Below the pieces are notes generated by a model that saw nothing but the letters and a program-made list of their open reading frames with translations, was not told the DNA's origin and searched no databases. Shown here in pieces: positions 13,068 to 21,487 of a DNA stretch of 64,000 bases. The stretch lies in assembly GCF_947581915.1 (NCBI RefSeq), contig NZ_CANPWG010000067.1:1-64000 (forward strand), read 5' to 3'. The translations under genes and the position numbers were made by a program. The stretch's first letter is position 1, and the number at the start of each line of letters is the position of its first letter. Source of the DNA: Candidatus Palauibacter scopulicola. Its GTDB lineage: Bacteria > Gemmatimonadota > Gemmatimonadetes > Palauibacterales > Palauibacteraceae.

Positions 13068-13276
13068 GGGTGCTTTTCTCCTGACTTGCGGTGACTCCGC
13101 GGTGGCTCCTGCGCGGACGGCCGGCGCGCTGCACGGGTCCGCGTCCCCTCAAAATGCGCGGACAGCCGCCATGCTCGGCAAGGGTGTCGCTCGTGGATTG
13201 AGGAGCGATTGATGGGTCGAGCGATCAACGACGTAGCGGGAGCGGTGATCTTGACGCAGTTTTCTGGCTAGAAATA

Positions 13277-13300
13277 TGATCTAGATAGATAGATTAGACA
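13277..13300 (+). promoter_or_regulatory. AT-rich TAGA-repeat operator/promoter of the first VapC module
   Basis: Just upstream of the antitoxin start is an A+T-rich island with TAGATAGATAGATTAGA and TATGATCTAGATAGA, unlike the surrounding GC-rich DNA. It includes the palindrome ATCTAGAT. It ends 2 bp before the Shine-Dalgarno GGAGAAG (13302-13308). The position is where a Phd/YefM antitoxin would autoregulate. Operator function is inferred. Confidence 0.55.
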
Positions 13301-13312
13301 TGGAGAAGATCG

Positions 13313-13567
13313 ATGACCGAATGGCCGCTGCATGATGCCAAGAACCGATTCAGCGCCGTCGTTACCGCCGCCGTGGCGGGCGAGCCGCAGCGCGTGACCC
13401 GACACGGCAAACCGGCCGTCGTCGTGATCTCCGTCGGGGAATACGAGCGGCTCCGACGCCTGGAAGGGGCGACGGCCCCGACCTTCGCCGAACTTCTGCT
13501 CTCAATGCCCGGCGGTGGCGAAGACGTGGAGCGACTCGAGGTGGCCCCGCGACCTGTGGAGTTGTGA
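13313..13567 (+). CDS. Phd/YefM-family antitoxin
   Basis: This 84-residue protein begins MTEWPLHDAKNRFSAVVTAA and continues with a basic strand and GKPAVVVISVGEYERLRRLE, the standard Phd/YefM DNA-binding fold. It covers residues 1-52. The tail (AELLLSMPGGGEDVERLEV) should wrap the toxin. It neutralises the PIN toxin encoded next and represses the operon. ATG at 13313 has GGAGAAG 5 bp upstream. Its stop overlaps the toxin start as TGATG, as is usual for these pairs. Confidence 0.9.
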   Translation: MTEWPLHDAKNRFSAVVTAAVAGEPQRVTRHGKPAVVVISVGEYERLRRLEGATAPTFAELLLSMPGGGEDVERLEVAPRPVEL

Positions 13568-13995
13568 TGTTCCTTCTGGACACGGACGTGCTGTCCGAGC
13601 TCCGCCGGCCGGATCGCACACCGGCCATCGCGAACTGGCTCTCCAGCCGGCGAACCGTGGACCTCCATCTGAGCGTGGTCTCCATTGGCGAGATCGAGCG
13701 GGGCATCGCCCGGCAGCGCGCCCGCGACGCGGCGTTTGCCGAGGCGCTCGCCTCCTGGCTGGACCGCGTGCTCCGGCTGTACGGGGACCGCATCCTCGGC
13801 ATCGACGCTCCGACGGCGCGGCGCTGGGGCCATCTGTCGGCCTCGATCGGCCATCAGGGGGCGGATCTGCTCGCGGATCTGCTCATCGCGGCGACCGCCC
13901 TCGAACACGGTCTGACCGTGGTGACGCGCAACGTCGGCCACTACGAACCGACGGGCGTCTCCGTGCTCGACCCGACCAGGCCGCCGTCGGAATAG
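13567..13995 (+). CDS. PIN-domain toxin, VapC/FitB type
   Basis: This 142-residue PIN-domain ribonuclease has the expected acidic residues: DTDVLSELRRP near the start (FitB-like), E in VVSIGEIERGIARQ, and the Asp pair in GADLLADLLIAATALEHGLTVVTRNVGHY. Toxins of this type cleave tRNA or rRNA in a Mg2+-dependent way and stop growth when the antitoxin is degraded. The start ATG at 13567 overlaps the antitoxin stop; an in-frame GTG one codon earlier is the alternative. All PIN acidic residues are present, so it is probably active. Confidence 0.92.
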   Translation: MFLLDTDVLSELRRPDRTPAIANWLSSRRTVDLHLSVVSIGEIERGIARQRARDAAFAEALASWLDRVLRLYGDRILGIDAPTARRWGHLSASIGHQGADLLADLLIAATALEHGLTVVTRNVGHYEPTGVSVLDPTRPPSE

Positions 13996-14036
13996 TGTCC
14001 GGCGCGGCGTGGTTGCGACCCCGGAAGAGGGCCTCT

Positions 14037-14089
14037 AGGGTAGAATCACGGTGCGGCTTTCTACCCTGCCCGTGAGTGGTGTCTACCCT
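14037..14089 (+). promoter_or_regulatory. Three TTCTACCCT operator repeats, 22 bp apart
   Basis: AGGGTAGAA at 14037-14045 is the inverted copy of TTCTACCCT at 14059-14067. A third copy, GTCTACCCT, lies at 14081-14089. The start-to-start spacing is exactly 22 bp each time, or two helical turns, so the three sites lie on one face of the DNA. The array ends 19 bp before the antitoxin start and probably binds the VapB-VapC complex. Confidence 0.6.
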
Positions 14090-14108
14090 GGCGGTTGAGA
14101 GGTGGATG

Positions 14109-14366
14109 ATGAGCCTCAACATAAAGAACGAGGAGACGTGCCGGCTGGCCGACGAGCTGGCGCGGCTGACCGGAGACACGAAAACGGGAGCGATCACGAT
14201 CGCATTGAAGGAACGTCTGGAACGCGAGCAACGACGGCGCGACGCGGATGCGCTCATGCGGGAGATGCGCGCCATCGGTGAGCGGTGCTCGAAGTTGATC
14301 GGTCCGGGGGTCTCCTCCACCGACCACGGCGATCTGCTGTATGACGAGCACGGCGCGCCCAAGTGA
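14109..14366 (+). CDS. vapB: VapB-type antitoxin (PSK/Rv0623-like)
   Basis: This 85-residue protein starts MSLNIKNEETCRLADELARLTGD, then KTGAITIALKERLEREQRR. This is the ribbon-helix-helix-like N-terminus and helix of the PSK-type VapB family. The C-terminal ~30 residues are the flexible toxin-binding part. ATG at 14109 is chosen because GAGAGG lies 6-7 bp upstream and the family usually begins M-[SA]-L-N-I-K. An ATG one codon earlier is possible. Its stop overlaps the toxin GTG as GTGA. Confidence 0.9.
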   Translation: MSLNIKNEETCRLADELARLTGDTKTGAITIALKERLEREQRRRDADALMREMRAIGERCSKLIGPGVSSTDHGDLLYDEHGAPK

Positions 14367-14749
14367 TCATCGACTCATCCGCGATTCTCGCGATTCTGCT
14401 GAATGAACCCGATGGCGTTCGCTATCGGCGGGCCATCGCAGAGGCTACGTCGCGTCGCATCTCCGCCGCGACGCTCCTGGAGACGGCGATCGTGGCCGAG
14501 GGCAAGGGCGGGATCCGGGCCGGCCATGAACTCGACCGGTTCCTTGAGCGCACGCAGGTAGAGGTCGTTCCGGTCACGGCGGAGCAGGCTGCCGTCGCGC
14601 GGGATGCGTGGCGGTGCTACGGAAAGGGGAACCACCCGGCCGCGCTGAACCTGGGGGACTGCTTCGCGTACGCGCTCGCGAGGACTGCCGGCGAGCCGCT
14701 GCTGTTCAAGGGCAACGACTTCGGGCTCACGGACATTGAGGTGGCGTGA
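14363..14749 (+). CDS. vapC: VapC-type PIN-domain toxin
   Basis: This 128-residue toxin begins MIIDSSAILAILLNEPD with catalytic Asp4. Glu is in AATLLETAIVAEGKGG, and the C-terminal acidic site is in ALNLGDCFAYALARTAGEPLLFKGNDFGLTD. This pattern is the most common VapC subfamily paired with PSK VapB antitoxins. It is predicted to be a site-specific RNase. The GTG start overlaps the antitoxin stop. Its last 23 bp overlap the 3' end of the convergent UDG gene, so read-through of either gene makes antisense RNA to the other. Confidence 0.93.
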   Translation: MIIDSSAILAILLNEPDGVRYRRAIAEATSRRISAATLLETAIVAEGKGGIRAGHELDRFLERTQVEVVPVTAEQAAVARDAWRCYGKGNHPAALNLGDCFAYALARTAGEPLLFKGNDFGLTDIEVA

Positions 14750-15425
14750 CGAGTTGGGCGGCGCGGGTCCAGATGGCGTCGAACATGGGTTCGGTGAGGG
14801 TGCCGGTGAAGGTGTTCTGCTGGCTCGGGTGGTAGGAGCCGATCAGCAGGCGGCGGCCGACCTCGACCTCCACGCCGTGGCCGAAGCGGGGCGCGGGGCG
14901 CGGGACGGCTTCGTCGCGTTCGCGGAAGATCCTCAGTAGCGCGGCGAACGAGAACCCGCCCAGGGCGACGATGACGGGGGCGGCGGCGAAGAAGTCGAGT
15001 TCGCGCTCGAGGTAGCCCCGGCACCGTTCGCGCTCCCCGGCGGTGGGCTTGTTTGCGGGCGGGGCGCAGCGCACGGCGGCGGTCACCCAGGCGCCCCGGA
15101 GCACCAGCCCGTCGTGCCGGGCGGTCGAGTCGGGCTGCGAGGCGAACCCGGCGCGGTGCAGGGCGCGGTAGAGCCAGTCGCCGGACCGGTCACCGGTGAA
15201 CATGCGCCCGGTGCGGTTGGCGCCGTGCGCGGCCGGGGCGAGCCCGACGATGAGGAGGCGCGCGGCCGGATCGCCGAAGCCCGGCACCGGACGGCCCCAG
15301 TACGTGTCGTCGCGGAAGGCGGCCCGGCGTTCCCGCGCCACGCGCTCGCGCCACTCGACGAGCCGCGGGCACTTCCGGCAGGCCGTGACCTCCCGCTCGA
15401 TCGCGGCGAGGACCGGGTCCGTCAA
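14727..15425 (-). CDS. Type-5 uracil-DNA glycosylase (UdgB-like)
   Basis: This 232-residue enzyme shows the type-5 UDG signatures: motif A GLAPAAHGANRTGRMFTGD, with Ala-Ala-His where family 5 lacks the usual catalytic polar residue, and motif B HPSQQNTFTG near the C-terminus. Four Cys (CRKC near the N-terminus; CAPP and ERC further on) should hold the 4Fe-4S cluster. It removes uracil, and in family 5 also hypoxanthine and other damaged bases, starting base-excision repair. No ATG or GTG fits. A TTG at 15425 overlapping the upstream stop (TTGA) is the best start. It is the third gene of a DUF885-HAD-UDG run and could feed the LigA-PolX pair 8 kb away. Confidence 0.9.
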   Translation of the reverse strand: MTDPVLAAIEREVTACRKCPRLVEWRERVARERRAAFRDDTYWGRPVPGFGDPAARLLIVGLAPAAHGANRTGRMFTGDRSGDWLYRALHRAGFASQPDSTARHDGLVLRGAWVTAAVRCAPPANKPTAGERERCRGYLERELDFFAAAPVIVALGGFSFAALLRIFRERDEAVPRPAPRFGHGVEVEVGRRLLIGSYHPSQQNTFTGTLTEPMFDAIWTRAAQLVTPPQCP

Positions 15426-16123
15426 GCGCCGCCCGGCCGCGGAAGGCCGTGCTTCAGCCGGTAAAGCACCGCCTCGAGCCGCTGCGACCAGCGGACCGGG
15501 GCCGGGAAGCTGGCCCGGTGCAGGGTGGGCACCTTCGCGGAGCGAACGCCGGCCAGGTTCGCCGACGCGATGTCCGTGAAGTACTGGTCCCCCACCATCA
15601 GCGCCGCCTCCGGACGGTCCGCGATATCCAGCTCCTCGAGCGCGGCTCGCACGAGCCGGCGGCTCGGCTTGCGGATCGGCCGCAGCTCCCCGGGGGTCCC
15701 GTCGCCGGTGGAGGAAGCCGCCGCCGCGCCGGGGCCGCGCCACGACGCGCGCGGTCCGCGGCGGACGCGGAATGCCGCCCCGGCCCCGGTCTCGTATCCG
15801 AGCAGCACCGGGACCGCGGGGAAGATCTCCCCCAACTCGGCGAAGCGCGCCTCCTGGCAGTTGGAGACGATCGCGTGCCGCAGCCCCGGCGCCCGGAGCA
15901 GGTCCTCGAACCCGGCCGCGAGCGCCGGATCCACGCGTCCGGCGTGGTGCGCCATCAGCGTGCCGTCGACGTCCCACAGGACGGCCTCGACGCCCAGGTC
16001 GCGCACGCGCCCGGCGCTCAGGCCGTTCACCGAGTCGAGGTGGAACGTGGGCCGGATCCGGCGCGACAGGCTCGCGAGCCGCGGGAGGAGCCGTCGCGCC
16101 GTCTGCATCCACGTCGCGCTCAC
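15422..16123 (-). CDS. HAD-superfamily hydrolase (YqeG/GEP4-like)
   Basis: This 233-residue protein has motif I DVDGTL with the nucleophilic Asp (AVLWDVDGTLMAHH), motif II Ser in HAIVSNCQEARF, the motif III Lys in IRKPSRRLV and motif IV GDQYFTDI. The spacing, and GDQ followed by FTDI, resemble YqeG and the phosphatidylglycerophosphatase GEP4 group. Substrate is uncertain. An insertion of about 30 residues rich in Ala, Gly and Arg lies between motifs II and III. It starts 25 bp after the DUF885 gene stops and overlaps the UDG start by 4 bp, giving one transcript. Confidence 0.85.
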   Translation of the reverse strand: MSATWMQTARRLLPRLASLSRRIRPTFHLDSVNGLSAGRVRDLGVEAVLWDVDGTLMAHHAGRVDPALAAGFEDLLRAPGLRHAIVSNCQEARFAELGEIFPAVPVLLGYETGAGAAFRVRRGPRASWRGPGAAAASSTGDGTPGELRPIRKPSRRLVRAALEELDIADRPEAALMVGDQYFTDIASANLAGVRSAKVPTLHRASFPAPVRWSQRLEAVLYRLKHGLPRPGGA

Positions 16124-16148
16124 GGGGCGTCCCGCGCCATCGGCGGCG

Positions 16149-17825
16149 TCAGTTCGCCCCCAGGACGGGATCCTTCTCTCCGATCATCTCCCAGCGGGTG
16201 AGGACGATGGGGATGACCCCGATGTCGTAGAAGGCATCGAAGAACCGCTTCACGCTGAAGTCGCCGCCCTCCTGGATGGCGTACTCCGAGAGCAGTTCCT
16301 CGATCTGGATCTTCCCGGTCACGTAGCTCGTCCCGTACCCCGGCTGCCGCAGGTAGAGGCTCTGCTCGCCGCGCACGAGGGCGCCGTCCGGCAGCCAGCC
16401 CCGCGGCGTCCATTTCATGGCATGGGCCACGGCCTCCTCCATGTCGAACACCTCGCCGTGCAGGTAGAGGCCGCTCAGCGCCCGCGCCGCCCGCTGGGCC
16501 AGCATGATCCAAGTGAGTTCGCGCGACCGTGGCGAACCCTCGAGCAGCCCGAGGTGCATGAACATCTCCTCCACCCCCGTGGCGAGTCCCTCCGAGCGGG
16601 AGTCGAAGATGTTGTAGAGGGATGGCGTGGCCCGGATCGGGCTCGCGTGCGGGTCCACCCGCATCTGCGCGAGTTCGATCCAGTGGTGCATGTGCGGCCG
16701 GAAGGCGTCCGGGTCGCGGTAGTTCACCTCGGAGAAGAAGTTCCGGATCTCGCCGGGTTCGGCGGGCGTGAAGCTCCCGTTCACGGCGCGGAGGGCCGGC
16801 GCCATCCACTCCTCCGTCGTCTGCACCTCCTCCTCGTCCAGGAAGCGCATGTAGCGGTCGACGGATTCGTTCAGCCTCCGGTCGTATTCCTCCGCCGAGG
16901 CGATGCGCTCGAGTTCCGGCAGGTGCCGGTTGCGGTTCTCTTCCAACCGCATGGAAGAGTGGGCGCGGGCGAGTTCGCGCCGCATGATCGTGACCTGTTC
17001 CTCCCACGAATACGGGACGAGGTGCACGTTCTGCATGTACCACGTGTAGTTCTCCCGTCCCACGCCGGAGGGTCCGGTGCGGGAGGGCGCCTCCTCCTCC
17101 AGCCAGGCGATGAACGCCTCCGAGGCGGCGCGGGCGTCGGCGATGGACCGGTCGAGCGCGGCGCTCGTCCCGGCCACCCGCGCCGCGAGGTCGTCGAGGT
17201 CCCGCACCTGGCCCCGAAAGGCCCGCGGGCCGGCAAGCCAGAGGTCGCGCGCGTTCGAGTCCGCGAGGTTTTCGCGCGCCTGCTCGAGGAGCGCGGGCGT
17301 CGCGCCGATGCGGCCCGCGAGTTCGGCGGCATCCGCCTCCGAGAGCGGGTAGTCGTAGGTCCAGAGGTCGATCCAACCGTGGATGACCGCCCCTTCGTGG
17401 GCCGGCACGTCGCTCTCCGCCGCGAAGATCGTCACGTAGAAACCGGGGTCGCGCGCCCATGGACGGCGCACGCGGTGATCGAAGTCGAGCCCGTTCATCT
17501 CGGCGCGGACCAGGTGCCAGTCGATCTGCTCCGGCACGGACCAGCCCTCGGGGGCGCCGCTGCCCAGCCGCGCCTGCCACCGTGGAAGTGCCTGCCGCTG
17601 GCGCGCCATCGCCGGCGCCGAGTAGTCGGGCACGCCATCCGTGAACGCGGGGCGCTCGAATTCCCGCCATTCGTCGAATAACGCGACGAGGTCCGCGTGC
17701 GAGTCAGGGCCTCCCATCGCTCCCGAACCCTCCCGCTCCGGCGCCACCTGCACGAGAAGGTAGGCGACGGCGAGAACCGCGATTCCCGCAAGGATGAACG
17801 AGGGACGGAGTCGGCTGCGTGCCAT
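16149..17825 (-). CDS. DUF885-family secreted or membrane-anchored protein
   Basis: This 558-residue protein has an N-terminal hydrophobic segment (PSFILAGIAVLAVAYLLVQVA) that is a signal anchor or uncleaved signal. The rest is helical, with the DUF885 landmarks: LPRWQARL, NYTWYMQNVHL, HMHHWIELAQM, SEGLATGVEEMFMHLG, and a C-terminal PGYGTSYVTGKIQIEEL. The HxxxE-like helix and the late YGTSYxxGK motif are typical of DUF885, whose members resemble carboxypeptidase-like metalloenzymes but are mostly uncharacterised. ATG at 17825 has GGGAGG 5-6 bp upstream; a longer frame lacks support. It heads the DUF885-HAD-UDG operon and diverges from the TonB receptor gene, consistent with peptide use at the envelope. 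Confidence 0.85.
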   Translation of the reverse strand: MARSRLRPSFILAGIAVLAVAYLLVQVAPEREGSGAMGGPDSHADLVALFDEWREFERPAFTDGVPDYSAPAMARQRQALPRWQARLGSGAPEGWSVPEQIDWHLVRAEMNGLDFDHRVRRPWARDPGFYVTIFAAESDVPAHEGAVIHGWIDLWTYDYPLSEADAAELAGRIGATPALLEQARENLADSNARDLWLAGPRAFRGQVRDLDDLAARVAGTSAALDRSIADARAASEAFIAWLEEEAPSRTGPSGVGRENYTWYMQNVHLVPYSWEEQVTIMRRELARAHSSMRLEENRNRHLPELERIASAEEYDRRLNESVDRYMRFLDEEEVQTTEEWMAPALRAVNGSFTPAEPGEIRNFFSEVNYRDPDAFRPHMHHWIELAQMRVDPHASPIRATPSLYNIFDSRSEGLATGVEEMFMHLGLLEGSPRSRELTWIMLAQRAARALSGLYLHGEVFDMEEAVAHAMKWTPRGWLPDGALVRGEQSLYLRQPGYGTSYVTGKIQIEELLSEYAIQEGGDFSVKRFFDAFYDIGVIPIVLTRWEMIGEKDPVLGAN

Positions 17826-17962
17826 GGTGCCTCCCTGGGGGTGTAACCCCCGGATCGTTTGATGCATAATGACACGTTGTGTGGTGTCTCAGAAATCGGT
17901 GAGCCTGCGGCGGGTGTCGCGGCGCCGTGTCCCGGAGGGTGCCTGGACGGGGGAGAATGACC

Positions 17963-20443
17963 ATGAAAACTCAAACTTCGTTCCTCGCTGCGGCGGTCTT
18001 CGCAGTCCTTGCTTCGACGGGCCCGGCCTCCGCCCAGGAACCGCCGGACACGGTGGTCGTGGTCCAGGAACTCGAGGTCGTGGTGGGGTCGCGGGCCGGG
18101 GTCGCGGATCCCGCCACGCTTGCCGTTCCCGTGGACATCTACGGCGCCGAGGAAATCGCGCGCATGGGAGAAATCGACCTTGCGGAGGTGCTCGGCCGCA
18201 TCGCGCCCTCCTTCAACTCCACGCGGTTGTCCGCCGGCGACGGCGCGGCGCTCCACGTCGCCACGTTGCGCGGCATGAACGGCGACTAGGTGCTCGTCCT
18301 CGTCAACGGCAAGCGGCGGCACGGCGTCGCCTTCGCGAAGCTGCTCGCGGCGGCCGGGCAGGGGACGACGGGCACGGATCTGCGCGCGATTCCGGTCCAC
18401 GCCATCGAACGGATCGAAGTCCTGCGCGAGGGCGCGGCTTCGCAGTACGGCTCCGACGCGATCGCCGGCGTGATCAACATCGTGCTCAAGGACGACGCGA
18501 GCGGGGTGAGCGCGGCCACCTTCCTCGGTCGAACCTCGCGGGGCGACGGATTGCGGCTGTTCACGTCGGCCAACGCCGGGGTGCCGCTCGGCGACGGCTT
18601 CTTCAACATCACGATGGAGGTCGCGCGGCAGGAGGTCACGAACCGGGCGGGCGTGGCTCCCACCTGCTTCGGCCCCGATCCGTCCTACGGTCCCTGCGCG
18701 GATGGCGGGAAGGTCATCCAGTTGCAGCGAAACGGCGAGCCGGACTACCGGGGCGCGGCGTTCATGGCCAACGCCGCCGTCCCGGTCGGAGAATCGGCCG
18801 AGTTCTACGCGTTCGGGGGATACTCCGCGCGCGAAGCGGTCTCGGACGGCCTGTACCGCAAGGCGGACTGGGTGCCCCGTTCGGTCAGCTACGTCTATCC
18901 GGACGGCTTCTTCCCCGTCGAGGAGTCGGACCTCATGGACAAGTCCGCCGTGGCGGGGCTGCGGGGCGACGTGGGCGAGTGGTCGGGAGACCTCAGTCTC
19001 GGGTTCGGGCACGGCCGGTTCGCCTTCGGCGCCGAGAACTCGATCAACCCGTCGTACGCGGCCGAGTTCCTGGCCATGAATCCCGGCGCCGACGGAGCCT
19101 CCATCGCGGCCAACGCCGGACCGAGGAACACGTTCAGCGGCGGACTCAACGTGCGGCAGTGGACGCTGAACGCCGACGCGACGCGGGAGCTCGAGGTGGG
19201 TTCGACCCCGGCGTTTCTGGCCGTCGGCGGCGCCTTCCGGAGGGATTCGTACTGGATGGAAGCGGGCGACCGGGCCTCGTGGGCGTGCGGGCCGAGCGAT
19301 ACGCCCGGCAGCTTCCCGGCGGCTCATCATCAGAACGACGGGACGGCCTACGCGAGCTGCGGGATGCAGGGCTACCCCGGATACAGCACAACCTCGGCTT
19401 CGCTGAGCGAACAGGACCGCAACAGCGTCGGAGCGTACGCCGACATGGAGTTGCGCTCGCCGAGCGGTCGCACGCTGGGCGGCGCGCTCCGTTTCGAGCA
19501 CTACACGGACGCCGGAAGCTCGGTGACCGGCAAGCTGGCCGGCCGCGTGGGACTGGGCGAAACGGGCGCCGCGCTCCGCGCCGCCGTCTCCACCGGCTTC
19601 CGGGCGCCGCGACTCCCGCAGCGGGGGTTCAACACGATCGGCTTCGTGGGCGGCAGCGAGGGCCTGGTGAGCGCCGGATTCCTGCCCGAGGGCGATCCGA
19701 TCGCGTGTTCCGATTTCGGGGCCTGCTCGCTGGACCACGAGACGTCGCTCAGCTTTACGGGCGGACTCGTCTATTCCAACGACGCCGGTCTGCTGGTGAC
19801 GGCGGACTACTACCGCGTCGCCGTCAGCGACGCGATCGCCCTGACCCGGAGCCTCGATCCGAGCCACGGGCTGCGGCCCGGCGCGCAGTTCCAGGGTCGG
19901 CCGGTGGACGCCGTGGCGTTCTGGACCAACGCGATCGACACGCGCACGCAGGGGTTCGACGTGGCGGCGACCTGGCGCTTCCGCGGCATGGACTGGGGGG
20001 CCGCGGACCTGGGGGCCAGCCTGCACCGGAACAGCACGAAGATCACCGCGAACCGCAACGAGGACTTCATCGGAGACACCCAGCGCACGCTGATCGAGGA
20101 CGCCCAACCCGGGCAGCGGATCGGCGTCAGCGCCGACATCCGGTTCGCTCAGGGTCTCGGCGCGAGGTTCGGCCTGAACCGGATCGGCTCCGTCACGACC
20201 CCGTTCATCTTCGAGGAGAACGTCACGATCGACGCGGCGACCATCGCCGACCTGGAAGTCAGCTTCCGGGTGGGCGACCGCATCCGGGTGGGCGTCGGCG
20301 CGAACAACCTGCTCGACCGCCTGCCGAACCGCCTCCCGGACGACGCCGTGGCCCAACTCTGGACGATGGAGTACCCCTCCGAGTCCCCCTACGGCGTGGC
20401 GGGCCGCCTCTGGTACGTGCGAGTGAACCTGACCGGCAACTGA
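17963..20443 (+). pseudogene. TonB-dependent outer-membrane receptor, interrupted by one in-frame TAG
   Basis: The reading frame encodes an 826-codon receptor: signal peptide (SFLAAAVFAVLASTGPASAQ), plug domain (VDIYGAEEIARMGEIDLAEVL ... IERIEVLREGAASQYGSDAIAGVINIVLKD) and a 22-strand-type barrel. At 18287-18289, codon 109, a TAG stands between GMNGD and VLVLVNGKRRH. Related receptors have GPDQVLVLVNGKRRH there, so a single C-to-T change of CAG would explain it. Frame and sequence are intact on both sides. As written, only a 108-aa plug fragment would be made. A re-start at 18290 (GTG) would lack the signal peptide. It may be a recent nonsense mutation, a population variant, an assembly error or amber suppression. 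TAG ends several normal genes here, so recoding is unlikely. GGGGGAG precedes the ATG at 17963. Confidence 0.85.
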
Positions 20444-20467
20444 ACGCGGTGATGGGCTGGTCAGCGT

Positions 20468-20746
20468 TCACTGGTTGGACGGGGGCGCTCCGAAGGCTTC
20501 GAGCTGAGGCCCTCGTTGCACCAGTGCAGCATCTCCCGCGATGATCCCCGCGATGTGAGTACCGTGCCCAGCGTAATCGTCGAGACCGCGGGTAAGCCCG
20601 TAGTTCTTGCTTGCGTCCAGATCGATCCTGCCGTCGAGATCAGGGTGTGTCGCATCCACGCCCGTATCGATTACGGCGACGCGAACTCCCTTACCCGAAA
20701 CAGAGATGTCTTCAGGTATGCCGAGGGCGGCGCGGACGCGATCCAC
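20468..20746 (-). pseudogene. Truncated subtilisin-like (S8) serine protease
   Basis: The 92-residue product carries the first two catalytic motifs of a subtilase: GVRVAVIDTGVDATHPDL with Asp, and GHGTHIAGIIAG with His. The frame ends about 20 residues later, and no block with the catalytic Ser (GTSMA) follows, because the TonB gene begins 25 bp beyond. The last residues (LVQRGPQLEAFGAPPSNQ) do not look like subtilase. There is no propeptide in frame; an in-frame TGA at 20777-20779 stops it upstream, and the first possible start is the GTG at 20746. It is most likely the remnant of a protease cut off by rearrangement. The preceding gene encodes an I9-like propeptide. Confidence 0.85.
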
Positions 20747-20758
20747 CCCTAGAAGGAA

Positions 20759-20795
20759 ACGAGCCCGGGTCGGCGGTCAGCGCCCCCGGGCTCGT
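20759..20795 (-). terminator. 11-bp perfect hairpin, candidate terminator/attenuator
   Basis: ACGAGCCCGGG (20759-20769) pairs with CCCGGGCTCGT (20785-20795) around a 15-nt loop. Read on the minus strand it is followed by TTTCCTTCT. It lies between the I9-like gene and the subtilase fragment, so it could end the I9-like transcript or reduce read-through into the protease. Confidence 0.6.
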
Positions 20796-20822
20796 CGAAC
20801 CCATCGCGGCCGCGGAACTGGA

Positions 20823-21101
20823 TCAGCACGTAGCGTGCTTGACCTCGACAGGTTGGGCCATTTCGAGTCCGATCACGAGATCGGATTCCATGAAGCTCCG
20901 AAGACGGCCCACCGCTACCCAAGCCGACAGCGCGTGCAGTCGATCCAATGAGCTACGAATCTGCTTTTGCTTGAGCTTCGCACGCACCAACGCGAGAGCG
21001 TCCGGTCCGCTCGTGTAGATGATCACAGGAACCTGCTCGGCAGGATCGAGGATCTCGATGATCCTCGCGAGTTCCGAGTCAAGCCGGACAGGATCAATCA
21101 T
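20823..21101 (-). CDS. Small protein resembling a stand-alone I9 subtilase propeptide
   Basis: This 92-residue protein begins with a short helix (DSELARIIEIL), then VPVIIYTSGPDALALVRAKL, then LHALSAWVAVGRLRSFMESDLVIGLEMAQPVEV. The order strand, helix, strand-turn (hALSAwV), helix, strand ending in V-x-x-[LV]-E matches the inhibitor I9 propeptide, which folds and inhibits the adjoining subtilase. Here it is a separate gene with AGGGGGA before ATG 21101, 76 bp upstream of the truncated subtilase on the same strand. The family call is by pattern only. It could be a trans-acting chaperone or inhibitor, or the surviving first piece of a broken locus. No signal peptide is seen, so the pair may have been cytoplasmic. 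Confidence 0.6.
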   Translation of the reverse strand: MIDPVRLDSELARIIEILDPAEQVPVIIYTSGPDALALVRAKLKQKQIRSSLDRLHALSAWVAVGRLRSFMESDLVIGLEMAQPVEVKHATC

Positions 21102-21363
21102 GGTTCCCCCTTCGGTCCTCGGCGCCCCCGCCCCGTCCCCCACAGCAACAAGTCTGACACTTCCCGCGGCTCGCCGGTTTCCCGGCGACCTCACCTCTGG
21201 AGAGTTACAGGCAATCGAAAGGTCGTGCCCTCACCCTGCAACGCCGCCGGTAGCCTGGTTGTGACGTGGGATCACGTTAACAACGAGAATCATGTGGATC
21301 TCGACGTCAACTGCCGACCTGGAACGCCTGCCGGATCGGCCATCCGACGGGCGTGCCTGAGAG

Positions 21364-21437
21364 TGACCCCGGCTGGACTCGAACCAGCGGCCTCGGGATT
21401 AGGAATCCCGCGCTCTATCCGCCTGAGCTACGGGGCC
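21364..21437 (-). tRNA. tRNA-Arg (anticodon CCT)
   Basis: On the minus strand, acceptor GGCCCCG pairs with CGGGGTC (one G-T), discriminator A. D-arm GCTC-AGGCGGATA-GAGC. Anticodon stem-loop CGGGA-TTCCTAA-TCCCG gives CCT, reading AGG. T-arm CTGGTTCGAGTCCAG is perfect. Length is 74 nt. It stands alone, 50 bp from the divergently transcribed amidohydrolase. Confidence 0.95.
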
Positions 21438-21487
21438 GTGCCGGAAAACTAGCGGGCGGGCCGGAGGGCGGCCAAGATTGCCGTCCC

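Noticed and set aside
8142-13094. A 1650-codon open frame on the plus strand
   Set aside because: It is antisense to the BNR and S9 genes, lacks any recognisable domain and reflects the absence of stops in GC-rich DNA.
18287-18289. Genetic-code reassignment of TAG
   Set aside because: TAG ends other intact genes in the window (for example at 7023, 31071, 38649 and 50324).
17495-20356. A 953-codon minus-strand frame over the TonB receptor
   Set aside because: It is antisense to the receptor, is Arg/Val-rich and resembles no family.
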